Below are positions 27,861 to 37,246 of a stretch of DNA of 64,000 nt, piece after piece. The notes beneath the pieces were generated by a model. It did not search any database, was not told the origin of the DNA, and was given only the letters and a program-made list of their open reading frames with translations. How positions within the stretch are numbered: position 1 is the stretch's first letter; every line of letters begins with the position of its first letter. The stretch is from NCBI GenBank assembly GCA_022448525.1, contig JAKVCX010000005.1, positions 139,540 to 203,539 of the forward strand. Direction: 5' to 3'. A program made the position numbers and the translations under genes. The DNA comes from Tenacibaculum sp. (GTDB lineage: Bacteria; Bacteroidota; Bacteroidia; Flavobacteriales; Flavobacteriaceae).

Positions 27861-30683
27861 CTATAATAATCCTCGGCGGATAAAATTATAAATCCTGTCT
27901 AGGCTTGAGGTAATTACAAAACGAATTTTACTTGGATAAGCTCTATCAGTAACTTCAAATCCTTCGTTTGTGTAAACAGGGAAATATAACTCTAAAATAT
28001 TGGGAACGAAGTTCAAACGAATTCCGTTTTCATAAAAGAACCTCGGGTTTTCGTTTTTACTTTTTAGAATTGCGGCGTCATTATAAGCTTCCACCCAACG
28101 CCAAATACTAACACTTGTGTTTGCTGATAACATTAATTGATTAGCAAATGATGGTTGGTTGTAAAAAGATTTAAAACCTCCATCAGAAATAACAAATTGC
28201 TGACTAAATAAACCGGTATTCTCAGATCTTCCGAATAAGTTTTGTTCGAATAAATAATCCGAACTACGGTTTAAACCAAAACTAAAATAATCTCCCTCCG
28301 AACTATTGGTAAGAAAAACACCTCCAAAGAAACGTAAATTGAAACTACGTTCTTTATCAAAAAACTTTAAATAACGAATGTCTGTAGATAGTTTGGTAAA
28401 GTTATTCCCTAATTCAGCATTCACTGCATATTGTAATCTTCTAATTACATTTGGTTGACTATAGATATATCTGAAATTAACAATGCTGTATCGATCACTT
28501 TCTATTGCTTGTTGAGTTGGTTGAATTTCTCTGTTAACATAGACTATTCTTGATAAAATAGATTTAGTACCAACATCTCGTAAAGTGTTTCTTTTAAATT
28601 GAATACTTATAAAAGGGTAAAAGGTATTGTATGATAATTCTGGAGCATAATGGAAATTACTTCCCGCAATACCATATCTTATTTTGTAAATTTTAGTCTT
28701 CTCGAAAAATTGATCATATGCAAAGGAGAATGAACCAGTTAAATTTTGACTTTTAAATGCGTAATTCGGAGTTAAACTAAATTCAAAATTGTGCTTTATA
28801 ACAGGGCGATTATTGAAATTTACACCCAAGATAATTCCATCGTAAAGATTATACTTTACATTTGGGTTGTAAAATATTTGATTGTAATAAGGATCTTCAA
28901 TGTCTTTTAAGAATCTAAACTGTAGAGGTTTACTAATAATTGAGTTATTAATATTCTTAAAGTTATTTAATGAGTTGTATTCAGGATAAATCTGCTCGTA
29001 ATTTAAAGCAAGTTTATTATAACCATCCGCTTTTAATTTTACAGTTTTTGTGCTATCAACATCTGTAACCCAAACTTTAGATTTGATTTGTTTATCTTTC
29101 ACTGTATATAATGATACTGGAGCAGTAATATTTCTTTTGTTTTTGATCGTAACTTCTACAGAATCTTCATTTTTCAAGAATTTTACTTTCTTGATTTTGT
29201 AATCAATTTTTTTACTCGTTTTCACATAGTCATTAAAAAACCAGTTTAAATCTTTATCCGTATTCTCCATAATAACTTTTTCAAAAGCTGCAGAATTCGT
29301 GATTTTTAGTCTGTGGTTTTTATAGAATTTTTTAAAGGAAGTTGTTAAAGAGTTATCTCCAATAAAATCTTGCAAGTATCGCATCCCTAAACCAGCTTTA
29401 TAAGGGCTTACAACTTTTCTGTTGAAATTAGAAAGAGAATCTGCAGGAGTAGTTAAAGCTTGATCGAAAAATCGACGAGCACTAAATTGATAAAGGAACG
29501 GATATTTATCGTTTTGTTTAAGTTTAGCTAAGTTGTATTTTCTAAATCCCCATAAATTTGAAAAACGACCGAAAACAGTAACATCTGGATAATACTTATT
29601 AATGTATTCCATCATTAAAAATGTTTGAATTCCTTCGGTTAGCCAGTAATCATTTCTTTTATTGAATAATAAAACATCATCTACATATTTACTTACTAAA
29701 GCTTTAAAAAATCGAGTTTCCCATTTAAAGTTTTCAGGATACGGTTTTAACCAATCAGGGATACCATATAAATCACGTAAAGAGTTTTTATTAACGGTAT
29801 TTGCATCAACTAGTATCTCTGTATGTGGATGTTTTCCAATATAATTTTCAATAAAAGTGATTTGACGTTTTATAATATCATTAGTAGCATTATACTCTAT
29901 TTTACTATTATAAATGTCTGTTTTTATGACTCTTTCTTTTAATTTAAATGTTTTAAACCTTTGTTGATTTGAATTAATATTAAGAATAATGTCTTTACGT
30001 TGATTTCCTATTAAGTAGTAATCATTAGTCTTTTCTGTAACAGTATGATATTGATATAGATTACTTTGTAAGTAATACTTCTTTGGAAGTTTAATATCCA
30101 TTTTAAAATTAGCAACATCTTCAAACAGGTCATCCATGTTTAAATTACTCATCACTTGCCAACCGTTTTGATAAACTGCCGGAGTTAAATACCAAAAACG
30201 TAAATGATAACCATTCTGAGTTCTTCCATATCCGGTAAATTGGACTTTAGGTATTTTTACCGAGTATTTAGCGTTTATTTGAATACTGTCTTTAGGCGCT
30301 AGTTCAGAGTTTAGTTGAATTTCAATTACATCACTTTGATTATTTAGTTCTTGAAAATCTAGTTCATTTGTACCACTTTTCAATGAATGAATTTTAGAAA
30401 ACCCTCTTTCATTTTCTTCAGCAAAATAGAAGTCCATTTTATAGTCTTCTATTAATCGTTTACCAAGTGGAGTTTCATTTCCTTTAAAGCTATTTGCCCA
30501 ATTATGGAGGTAAATATTCTTTAGATTTCTTTTCGTTTTGTTGTGAAAAGTAATCTTTTGTTCTACATGTAAAGTGTGATGTAAGGTGTCTAGATTGGCT
30601 TTTATTTGTACATGATGTTCTTGTGAAATCACAAAAAAAGGTACAAGAAGGAGGATTATATGGAGTACTTTGTATGTTTTCAA
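27861..30683 (-). CDS. M1-peptidase-like protein lacking HExxH, fused to an outer-membrane-type beta domain
   Basis: 940 aa from a TTG at 30683, which gives the signal peptide MKTYKVLHIILLLVPFFVISQ. The TTG at 30710 lies in the upstream gene's terminator and is less likely. The N-terminal half follows an M1 aminopeptidase plan: an N-terminal saddle (about 20-210) and a catalytic-like domain. At the zinc site HExxH is replaced by KALVS (about 327-331), while the third ligand Glu is kept exactly 18 residues later in YWLTEGIQTF. The GAMEN motif is also missing. It is therefore predicted inactive as a peptidase. The C-terminal about 330 residues are rich in alternating aromatic strands (NFEFSLTPNYAFKSQN, GSFSFAYDQFF), as in outer-membrane barrels. 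It is probably a surface or outer-membrane binding protein. Confidence 0.85.
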   Translation of the reverse strand: MKTYKVLHIILLLVPFFVISQEHHVQIKANLDTLHHTLHVEQKITFHNKTKRNLKNIYLHNWANSFKGNETPLGKRLIEDYKMDFYFAEENERGFSKIHSLKSGTNELDFQELNNQSDVIEIQLNSELAPKDSIQINAKYSVKIPKVQFTGYGRTQNGYHLRFWYLTPAVYQNGWQVMSNLNMDDLFEDVANFKMDIKLPKKYYLQSNLYQYHTVTEKTNDYYLIGNQRKDIILNINSNQQRFKTFKLKERVIKTDIYNSKIEYNATNDIIKRQITFIENYIGKHPHTEILVDANTVNKNSLRDLYGIPDWLKPYPENFKWETRFFKALVSKYVDDVLLFNKRNDYWLTEGIQTFLMMEYINKYYPDVTVFGRFSNLWGFRKYNLAKLKQNDKYPFLYQFSARRFFDQALTTPADSLSNFNRKVVSPYKAGLGMRYLQDFIGDNSLTTSFKKFYKNHRLKITNSAAFEKVIMENTDKDLNWFFNDYVKTSKKIDYKIKKVKFLKNEDSVEVTIKNKRNITAPVSLYTVKDKQIKSKVWVTDVDSTKTVKLKADGYNKLALNYEQIYPEYNSLNNFKNINNSIISKPLQFRFLKDIEDPYYNQIFYNPNVKYNLYDGIILGVNFNNRPVIKHNFEFSLTPNYAFKSQNLTGSFSFAYDQFFEKTKIYKIRYGIAGSNFHYAPELSYNTFYPFISIQFKRNTLRDVGTKSILSRIVYVNREIQPTQQAIESDRYSIVNFRYIYSQPNVIRRLQYAVNAELGNNFTKLSTDIRYLKFFDKERSFNLRFFGGVFLTNSSEGDYFSFGLNRSSDYLFEQNLFGRSENTGLFSQQFVISDGGFKSFYNQPSFANQLMLSANTSVSIWRWVEAYNDAAILKSKNENPRFFYENGIRLNFVPNILELYFPVYTNEGFEVTDRAYPSKIRFVITSSLDRIYNFIRRGLL

Positions 30684-30686
30684 AAT

Positions 30687-30716
30687 AAAAAAACTCGTTG
30701 CTTTTAACAACGAGTT
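30687..30716 (-). terminator. Rho-independent terminator after LOG-family gene
   Basis: AACTCGTTG (30692-30700) pairs with CAACGAGTT (30708-30716) around a 7-base loop. On the minus strand a run of seven T follows. It lies 28 bases past the LOG-gene stop and just before the TTG start of the M1-like gene. Confidence 0.85.
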
Positions 30717-30743
30717 GAAAGATAACTTTATTTTTTTATTTAA

Positions 30744-31451
30744 TTAAAAGTTTGGCTTTAATTGATATTTAGCATAGAATTTATTGAAATGCTCTACAGC
30801 TTCTTCAGCAGTATCAACTACTCTGAATAAGTTTAAGTCTTCTGCGCTAATATTTCCTTCTTCTAATAATGTGTTTTTTATCCAGTCTAATAATCCTCCC
30901 CAGAAACTTTTTCCAACTAAAACAATGGGGAAACGTCCAATTTTATGTGTTTGAATTAAAGTAATTGCTTCAAAAAGTTCATCTAATGTTCCAAAACCAC
31001 CTGGCATTACTACGAAACCTTGTGAGTATTTTACGAACATTACTTTTCTAACGAAGAAATAATCAAAATCTAAACTTTTACCCTGATCAATCCAAGGGTT
31101 ATCATGTTGTTCGAATGGTAATTCAATATTTAATCCAACAGAAGTTCCTTTTCCACGATTAGCACCTTTGTTACCTGCTTCCATAATACCTGGTCCACCA
31201 CCAGTAATAACTCCAAATCCACTTTGTGTTAATTGGTAAGCCACTTCTTCGGCTAACTTATAATATTTATGTTCAGGTTTTGTTCTTGCAGAACCAAAAA
31301 TAGACACACACGGCCCAATTTTACTTAAGCGCTCATAACCGTCTACAAACTCTGCCATGATTTTAAAAATAGCCCACGAGTCATTTGTTTTAATCTCGTT
31401 CCAAGTTTTTTGTTGTAGTTTCTCGCGAATCTTTCTATCGTCGTTTGTCAT
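30744..31451 (-). CDS. LOG-family protein (TIGR00730, nucleoside 5'-monophosphate phosphoribohydrolase type)
   Basis: 235 aa, a Rossmann-like fold with the two family signatures: SIFGSARTKPEHKYY near residue 49 and the active-site PGGFGTLDELFEAITLIQTHK near 150. GGGPGIMEAGNKGA forms the nucleotide-binding loop. LOG proteins hydrolyse AMP-type nucleotides to free base and ribose 5-phosphate; some make cytokinins. Bacterial members usually act in nucleotide metabolism. It is cytoplasmic, with a terminator right after it, and diverges from the secreted repeat protein on the plus strand across 272 bases. Confidence 0.93.
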   Translation of the reverse strand: MTNDDRKIREKLQQKTWNEIKTNDSWAIFKIMAEFVDGYERLSKIGPCVSIFGSARTKPEHKYYKLAEEVAYQLTQSGFGVITGGGPGIMEAGNKGANRGKGTSVGLNIELPFEQHDNPWIDQGKSLDFDYFFVRKVMFVKYSQGFVVMPGGFGTLDELFEAITLIQTHKIGRFPIVLVGKSFWGGLLDWIKNTLLEEGNISAEDLNLFRVVDTAEEAVEHFNKFYAKYQLKPNF

Positions 31452-31723
31452 AATCTAAATTTTTTCGCTTTTGTAATTAGCGGTTATTAATACAATTTTC
31501 TTCTTTTTCCAAATACCTATTGAAGTAAATTTAAGAGGTGTTAAAAAACAAGCCAGCTAATTTACTTCTTTTTTTTAGAAAAAGAATCATCTATTCGCAT
31601 AAAAAGAAAAATACTATTATAACTTTTGGTGTTGTTAGGGTTAAATTCTTGTTGGTGAGTGATTTGATTTGTAAATTAAGTATGTATTACCTAATTTTAG
31701 TAGGGGAATATCAGAAAAACTAT

Positions 31724-34198
31724 ATGAGAACTACTACTTTATTTAGACAATTATTTTGTGTCTTTTTCTTTGTTTTGAGCGCTTCAGTTTTTGCTCAGTC
31801 CAATTCAATCTATCAGGAAGATTTTACTAGTCAAGGAAATTGGACAAGAGATAATAATGACATTCGAGAGCTATATGTGTCCAATGGAAAGTACTATTTT
31901 GAACACAAAAAGCTTAAAGGATTTCGAGAGTTTACTACAAGGAGTTTCACAATAAATACATCAAAAGATTTTGAGTTTACAACTTCAATTAAAAAGATTT
32001 TCGGAGAAAAGGATTATGGAATCTCTTTTTTGTATGACTATGAAGATGAGGATAATTATTCAGAATTTGGATTCACTTCAACAGGATATTACCGTGTGGC
32101 AGAATCAACAACCGAATCGAAGTTCAAAAACATAAAGTCATGGACCAGCTCTTCTGCAATTGCAAAAGGAAATAATCAAACTAATGATTTAAAAGTTAAG
32201 AAGACAGGAAGTAGAATTACCTTTTATATCAATGGTAAATATATTTATGGAATGGATTTTAACTCGCGTAAAGGAAGAAAAATGGCCATTCGTTTATATA
32301 GAAATCAAAAGATTGCGGTTGATTATTTGAGAGTTAAGTATAATAATAGTTCTTCAACAACTTCATTAAATTCAACTCCAAAGGGAAAAACTATTTTATT
32401 TGAAGGATATAATAGTAATTTAAATGATTGGTCTGAACAAGATGACTCAAATGCTAGATTGGCTGTTGAAGGTGGTGATTATGTTATGAATCATAGAAGA
32501 AGTTCTGGAGGATGGTCTTCAACAATCGTTAAATATATCAACACTTCAAGAGATTTTAGAATTTCAGCACAGATTAAAAAAGTTGCAGGAATTGGTAATA
32601 ATGGATTTGGAATCACTTTCGGAAAAAAGAATAATGATAATCAGAATCATTTTTTGATTTCTAGTGATGGTTCTTATAAAATTGTTCAATTTAAAAATGG
32701 CGTTAGAACCTATCCAAAGAATTGGACAAAATCATCGTTTATTAAAACAGGAAACAATGTTGTTAACTATCTTAAAATTCAAAAAAAGAAGAACGCTTAC
32801 CAGTTCTTCATTAATAATAATTTAGTCTTTACAAGTTATTCAACAAAGTTTTATGGAAATAGAGTTGGATTTACAGTTTATGACAGGCAAACCGTGAAAA
32901 TTGGTTATTTAAGTATATTATACATAGATGGTAATTCAACGACAAACAGTGGAGGGAATTTGTGGGGAGGAACTGGATCGTCAAATTCAAAAAATAAACA
33001 TGCTGTAAAAGAAACAATATTGTTTGATGGTTATAATGACAACAAAAATAACTGGTCTTTAAATAGTAATGAAAGTGTGAAATTAGAGTTGAAGAATGGA
33101 AACTATTTTTTCGATCATAAAAAAGATAAAGGAGGTTGGTCTAGCACAATCGTAAAATACATTGATACATCAAGAGATTTTAAAATTCTTGCCGACATGA
33201 AAAAAGAAAGCGGAATTTTAAATAACGGATATGGAATTTCATTCGGAAGAAAAGATTCTAATAACCAGAATTTATTCTATGTAAATGGAAATGGTTCTTA
33301 TTCGATTAATAAAATGAAAGACGGAAGAGATAATTTCTTAAAACAATGGGTGAATGATGATATTATTAGAAAAGGAAATGGAGGATATAATGTTTTAAAA
33401 GTCGTTAAAATAGGAAGTAAATTGGAGTATTATATCAATGATAAAAAAGTGTATACTGATTATTATCCGAAGTTTTTTGGAGATCGTTTAGGGTATATTG
33501 TTTACGATCGTCAAAAAGTATCAATTGCTTATTTAAGTGTTGGTTATTTGGATAAAAAGACTACTTCTACAAGTTCATTTTCTTCAGGAAGTACAACTTC
33601 AGTAATTGATAAAGTTGATAATTACACCTATGATAATACGGGTTATCATTTTAGCGACCAATTTAATAATAATGGAAATAGTTGGTTTTTAAAGAATGAT
33701 GATAAAATAAACTTCCGAATTAAGAACGGGAAATATTATTTAAAGCATAAGCGTAGTTTTAAAGGATGGGCAACCTATGATTACAACTATATTGATACAA
33801 ACAAGGATTTTGAAATTCAAACTAAGTTGGATAAGATTGCGGGTGAAATCAATTACGGATATGGTTTAATTTTCGGAAAGCAAGATCTGAATGACTTTAG
33901 ATTTTATATTTCTTCAAGTGGTTCTTACAAGATTTCTAAAAAAATAAGTAACAAAGAAACTCCAATTAAAGATTGGACTAAAAGCTCTTATATAAATAAA
34001 GGAAACAATAAATCGAATATATTAAAAGTAAAAAAGCAAAAAGGATATTATAAGTTTTATATAAACGGTGCATTCGTTTTTCAAACTGCATTTCAAGGCT
34101 TTTTTGGAAATGATTTAGGATTTGTTGTTTACAATAGTCAAGAAATAGCGGTGGATTACATTCGAGTTAAATACGAAGGAAGTTTCGTGAATGATTAA
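31724..34198 (+). CDS. Secreted protein of four lectin-like (LamG/glucanase-fold) repeats
   Basis: 824 aa from the ATG at 31724, which opens with the signal peptide MRTTTLFRQLFCVFFFVLSASVFAQ. The frame is open further up to a GTG at 31538, but that would bury the signal. The rest is four copies of a roughly 190-residue unit starting near residues 29, 221, 429 and 640. Each begins with an E/D-F/G-Y-x(n)-W strand, has a central GYGISFGR/GFGITFGK-like strand, a WTKSS segment, then YxFYINGK and GNRVGFTVYDRQTVKIGYLS. Ser/Thr-rich linkers join them. The pattern fits concanavalin A-like beta-sandwich domains that bind or wrap glycans. No catalytic motif is evident. No type IX secretion tail is present. 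Copies 2 and 3 are the most alike. Confidence 0.85.
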   Translation: MRTTTLFRQLFCVFFFVLSASVFAQSNSIYQEDFTSQGNWTRDNNDIRELYVSNGKYYFEHKKLKGFREFTTRSFTINTSKDFEFTTSIKKIFGEKDYGISFLYDYEDEDNYSEFGFTSTGYYRVAESTTESKFKNIKSWTSSSAIAKGNNQTNDLKVKKTGSRITFYINGKYIYGMDFNSRKGRKMAIRLYRNQKIAVDYLRVKYNNSSSTTSLNSTPKGKTILFEGYNSNLNDWSEQDDSNARLAVEGGDYVMNHRRSSGGWSSTIVKYINTSRDFRISAQIKKVAGIGNNGFGITFGKKNNDNQNHFLISSDGSYKIVQFKNGVRTYPKNWTKSSFIKTGNNVVNYLKIQKKKNAYQFFINNNLVFTSYSTKFYGNRVGFTVYDRQTVKIGYLSILYIDGNSTTNSGGNLWGGTGSSNSKNKHAVKETILFDGYNDNKNNWSLNSNESVKLELKNGNYFFDHKKDKGGWSSTIVKYIDTSRDFKILADMKKESGILNNGYGISFGRKDSNNQNLFYVNGNGSYSINKMKDGRDNFLKQWVNDDIIRKGNGGYNVLKVVKIGSKLEYYINDKKVYTDYYPKFFGDRLGYIVYDRQKVSIAYLSVGYLDKKTTSTSSFSSGSTTSVIDKVDNYTYDNTGYHFSDQFNNNGNSWFLKNDDKINFRIKNGKYYLKHKRSFKGWATYDYNYIDTNKDFEIQTKLDKIAGEINYGYGLIFGKQDLNDFRFYISSSGSYKISKKISNKETPIKDWTKSSYINKGNNKSNILKVKKQKGYYKFYINGAFVFQTAFQGFFGNDLGFVVYNSQEIAVDYIRVKYEGSFVND

Positions 34199-34219
34199 GA
34201 TATATTAGTAAAGGAAAAA

Positions 34220-34239
34220 GCAGCAACTTTCGTTGCTGC
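34220..34239 (-). terminator. Terminator after distal CHAT gene
   Basis: GCAGCAAC (34220-34227) and GTTGCTGC (34232-34239) form a perfect 8-base stem with a 4-base loop. On the minus strand a T-run follows (the A-run at 34215-34219). It lies about 230 bases past the CHAT stop, so that message has a long 3' tail, or it also insulates the plus-strand gene. Confidence 0.7.
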
Positions 34240-34355
34240 CTCACTCCGCGAATAAGAGCCTCCCAACTCTTACTACCCTTACTTTTTCATAAAAATTCTC
34301 CCCGACCTTACGATTTGTTGTAATGATTTTTAAGGTCAAAAAATAAAATCATTAT

Positions 34356-35267
34356 TGGTTTTAACATTCAAACTTCATAGCAATTTTTTTGAACGTATAG
34401 CAATTTCAAATAACCAATACGTTATGAATATTGATTATTTACCTTACTGTTCATGAAGGAGTAAAATGTTACCCTCTTTTTTTGAAAAAAAATAAAATAA
34501 TTGAAAATAGTCCGATGAAACCTAAAATGTAGATTAGATAATTAGGACTTGGATATGTTGGAGAGGTGTCACCAATTAACACAAAAGAAGCCCAGTAATA
34601 AGGCGATTTCTCTGATAAAGAATGCTCTTTTAAATAAGTGCGTTTGGCATTATTTAAAGCTTCCGATTTGGATTGATGATTATTTAAATTTTTATAGAAA
34701 TTTTTCATGATGTCAGCAGTAGAAACATCATTAACATTCCATAGAGAAGAAATTACAGATTTTGTTCCAGAGTAGAAAAATCCGCGTGATAAACTAAATA
34801 CGCCTTCTCCTTTTTTAATTTCACCTAAATTACTTTCACAAGCACTCAAAACCACTAAGTCAGCATTAGTTTTATGAGTATATAATTCGTGAAGTTTTAA
34901 AGTGTCCTTTGAAAAATAAATTGCAGGATTATTAGAAGAGGTTGCATGTGTAGCTAAATGTAAAATTTTATAATCACTACTAGTATTTAAAAAGTTATTC
35001 TTTGTAGCGTTGGTCTGCGAATAAATATCAGTAGAAATTTCTTTGTTGATTGCTTCAATTTCAGAGGACGTGGCATCTAGAGGTTTTAAATTTGAATTCT
35101 GAAAAGAAATAGGAGCAAAAGCTGCTATGTTTTTTGAAGTTGTTCTTTCTAAGGAGTTATTAAAATCTAAAAAAGAAGCTGAATACGCATAACTTATATT
35201 ATGATCTTCTATTAAATATTTCAGTGAATCTTTTTGAGTGTTTAAAGACTCGATTGGGATGTTTTGT
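34356..35267. repeat. 0.9-kb direct repeat, copy 1 (CHAT 3' end plus flank)
   Basis: Nearly identical to 37247-38160 (offset 2891-2892 bases, one 1-base indel). It covers about 110 bases of non-coding flank and the last roughly 265 codons of the CHAT gene (the whole protease domain and membrane anchor). Outside it the two genes are clearly diverged, so the block looks homogenised by gene conversion after a tandem duplication. Confidence 0.85.
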
Positions 35268-37174
35268 AATTCTCCATTTGTTATAAACACTAAGTCTTTA
35301 TCATTTATTAAATCGAGAACTTCTTTATTTGGGAATAAGAAACTATAAAGTTTACTTGATACCTTTTTGAATTTATCTAATTCTTCTCTTCTTGTTAGTG
35401 GTCTTGAAATTAATTGCTTGTATTTAGAGAACAATTTTAATTGTTCATCTTCCAATTCTAATTTGAAAGAAGTTGATTTGTCTTTAGATATAAATAATCC
35501 AATTATATCATATTTCTTAGAATTGTATTGTTCTACTAAGTCGTAGGATATAATTAAGGATTTCTTATTTAGACTAGAAGATAAATTTTTAAGAGAAATA
35601 GGTTGAATATTATTTCTTTCCTCGAAATATTCAGGAGAAGCAATTTTTATAGAGTCTTGAAATTTTTGATATTTTAATTTTAAATCAAAAAGAGAATCTT
35701 GTAACTTCTTATTATTAGCTAATTTTTTGTTCTCTAGCTCTATAATATTCTTTCTGAATAAAAGATCTTCTGATTTTGTACTGTAGGAAAGTTGTGAAGC
35801 TAAATTATTCTGTTTAATACTTTGAGTAAGAAGAAAAGCCTTGTTCTTCTCTAAATAATTAAGCATTAAAGAATGGTCTTTTAAATAATATGCAGCTAAT
35901 GCTCCATATGAATAAATTTTAGAGACATCATTCTTCCAAAACAGTTTGGTAACAGTTTCGGTACTCTCTCTTAGTATTAAATCAACAAGTTGATTTGAAA
36001 TATTTACCGATTTTATGATTTGAGATAAATATTCTTGTTTATGTTCTTTCTGATATAGTTTTAATAGAGCAGATATTTTTAGGTTTAATGCTTTTAATGT
36101 GTTGTTTTTGTTGTTGTTTAGGGTTAGATGTTGAGGTTTAATGTCCTCTTCTTTACTAACCTTACAATAGTTTTGAATAGTTTTTTCCGAATAACTTAGA
36201 GATAATTGAAGTTTTTTTTGATTTAAATAGTATTTTGAAGTGTTGAGAAAAGTAGCGTTAATTATGAAGCTATTTTTGTCGTTGTATTCGAGTTTATTAG
36301 AGTATTTTAAACTTCTCTGAATATATTTGTAAATGTTATTGGCTTTTTGATTTAACTTCATTTCAGTTAAATTTAGATAAGCTAGAGCTAAATTATACTT
36401 GTCATCACTCCTTTTAGATTCGTTTATAATCTGATTGTAGTATTCAAATGCTTTATGAAAATTTTCAGTTTTAAAATAGACATTTCCGAATGCTATATTT
36501 AAAGTAGTTTGTAAAAATTGAGAGTTTTTGATTTGTGGGTTACTGACCAAAAGTGATTCTGATAGTTTAAGGTATTTTAAGCATGTTGCTAAATCGTCTT
36601 GATTTTCACAACGATTAATATTTCTAGATAAATTCATTGAATGTGCCACAAAACTTACGGGTTTGCCATGTGATTTCAATAAATCTAAGCCTTTAGAGTA
36701 AAAATTTACGGATTTTCGATGTAATCCTTTGATGTAATATAAATCACCCAAATTACAAAATGCTTGAGCCTTTCGTTTAATGTAAATGTTTAGTTTGGAG
36801 GCTTTGGTAAACAGTAGAATTGCTTCATCAAATTTTTTATTCTTTTTACTGTATATACCTAGGCGAAACACTGAAGTATGATAATTTTTGTTTTTATCTA
36901 ATAATTCATTTTCTATTAGGTCAACTTCAATTTTACCATATTTATATGCGAGGTTGAAATCGGGAAAATCTTTTTTATAAAATACTCGGGAAAATTTCCG
37001 AGCTATATTGGCTTTGATATATGGTTCTCTAATAAAAGCTAGAATACTGTCTGCTTTTTGTTCTGTTAAAGAGTTTGATTTGATTAAGTTATGTGATAAA
37101 AAATTTTGACTTTTCCCGTTGAATGAAAAAAATAGAAACCCAAGTAATAAAATAAATTGTTTTATGTTTTTCAA
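34469..37174 (-). CDS. TPR-CHAT protease, periplasmic, C-terminally membrane-anchored (distal copy)
   Basis: 901 aa. The start is TTG at 37174, giving the signal peptide MKNIKQFILLLGFLFFSFNGKSQ; no ATG is available. Residues about 50-400 are helical tetratricopeptide-like repeats (AQAFCNLGDLYYIKGLHRKSVNFYSKGL and similar). A coiled-coil linker lies at about 470-510, then a CHAT caspase-like domain (about 600-870) with catalytic His743 in LATHA and Cys779 in LSACES, then SRGFFYSGTKSVISSLWNV. The C-terminus has a transmembrane helix (about 878-896) ending FFFKKRG. Topology: TPR and protease in the periplasm, tail in the cytoplasm. The protein cleaves an unknown substrate. It is a paralogue of the next upstream gene, sharing its last third almost exactly, and both lie with an ECF sigma factor gene. 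Confidence 0.9.
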   Translation of the reverse strand: MKNIKQFILLLGFLFFSFNGKSQNFLSHNLIKSNSLTEQKADSILAFIREPYIKANIARKFSRVFYKKDFPDFNLAYKYGKIEVDLIENELLDKNKNYHTSVFRLGIYSKKNKKFDEAILLFTKASKLNIYIKRKAQAFCNLGDLYYIKGLHRKSVNFYSKGLDLLKSHGKPVSFVAHSMNLSRNINRCENQDDLATCLKYLKLSESLLVSNPQIKNSQFLQTTLNIAFGNVYFKTENFHKAFEYYNQIINESKRSDDKYNLALAYLNLTEMKLNQKANNIYKYIQRSLKYSNKLEYNDKNSFIINATFLNTSKYYLNQKKLQLSLSYSEKTIQNYCKVSKEEDIKPQHLTLNNNKNNTLKALNLKISALLKLYQKEHKQEYLSQIIKSVNISNQLVDLILRESTETVTKLFWKNDVSKIYSYGALAAYYLKDHSLMLNYLEKNKAFLLTQSIKQNNLASQLSYSTKSEDLLFRKNIIELENKKLANNKKLQDSLFDLKLKYQKFQDSIKIASPEYFEERNNIQPISLKNLSSSLNKKSLIISYDLVEQYNSKKYDIIGLFISKDKSTSFKLELEDEQLKLFSKYKQLISRPLTRREELDKFKKVSSKLYSFLFPNKEVLDLINDKDLVFITNGELQNIPIESLNTQKDSLKYLIEDHNISYAYSASFLDFNNSLERTTSKNIAAFAPISFQNSNLKPLDATSSEIEAINKEISTDIYSQTNATKNNFLNTSSDYKILHLATHATSSNNPAIYFSKDTLKLHELYTHKTNADLVVLSACESNLGEIKKGEGVFSLSRGFFYSGTKSVISSLWNVNDVSTADIMKNFYKNLNNHQSKSEALNNAKRTYLKEHSLSEKSPYYWASFVLIGDTSPTYPSPNYLIYILGFIGLFSIILFFFKKRG

Positions 37175-37213
37175 TGTATATGCTGATAATTACCAAATTT
37201 AGTTTTTATTTAT

Positions 37214-37241
37214 AAAAAAAGGTAGCAACTTAGTTACTACC
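37214..37241 (-). terminator. Terminator-like hairpin between the two CHAT genes
   Basis: GGTAG (37221-37225) and CTACC (37237-37241), with AAC/GTT inside and one mismatch, followed on the minus strand by seven T. It lies about 120 bases past the proximal CHAT stop and only about 40 bases before the distal CHAT start, so it could act as an attenuator for the distal gene. Confidence 0.65.
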
Positions 37242-37246
37242 TTCAA

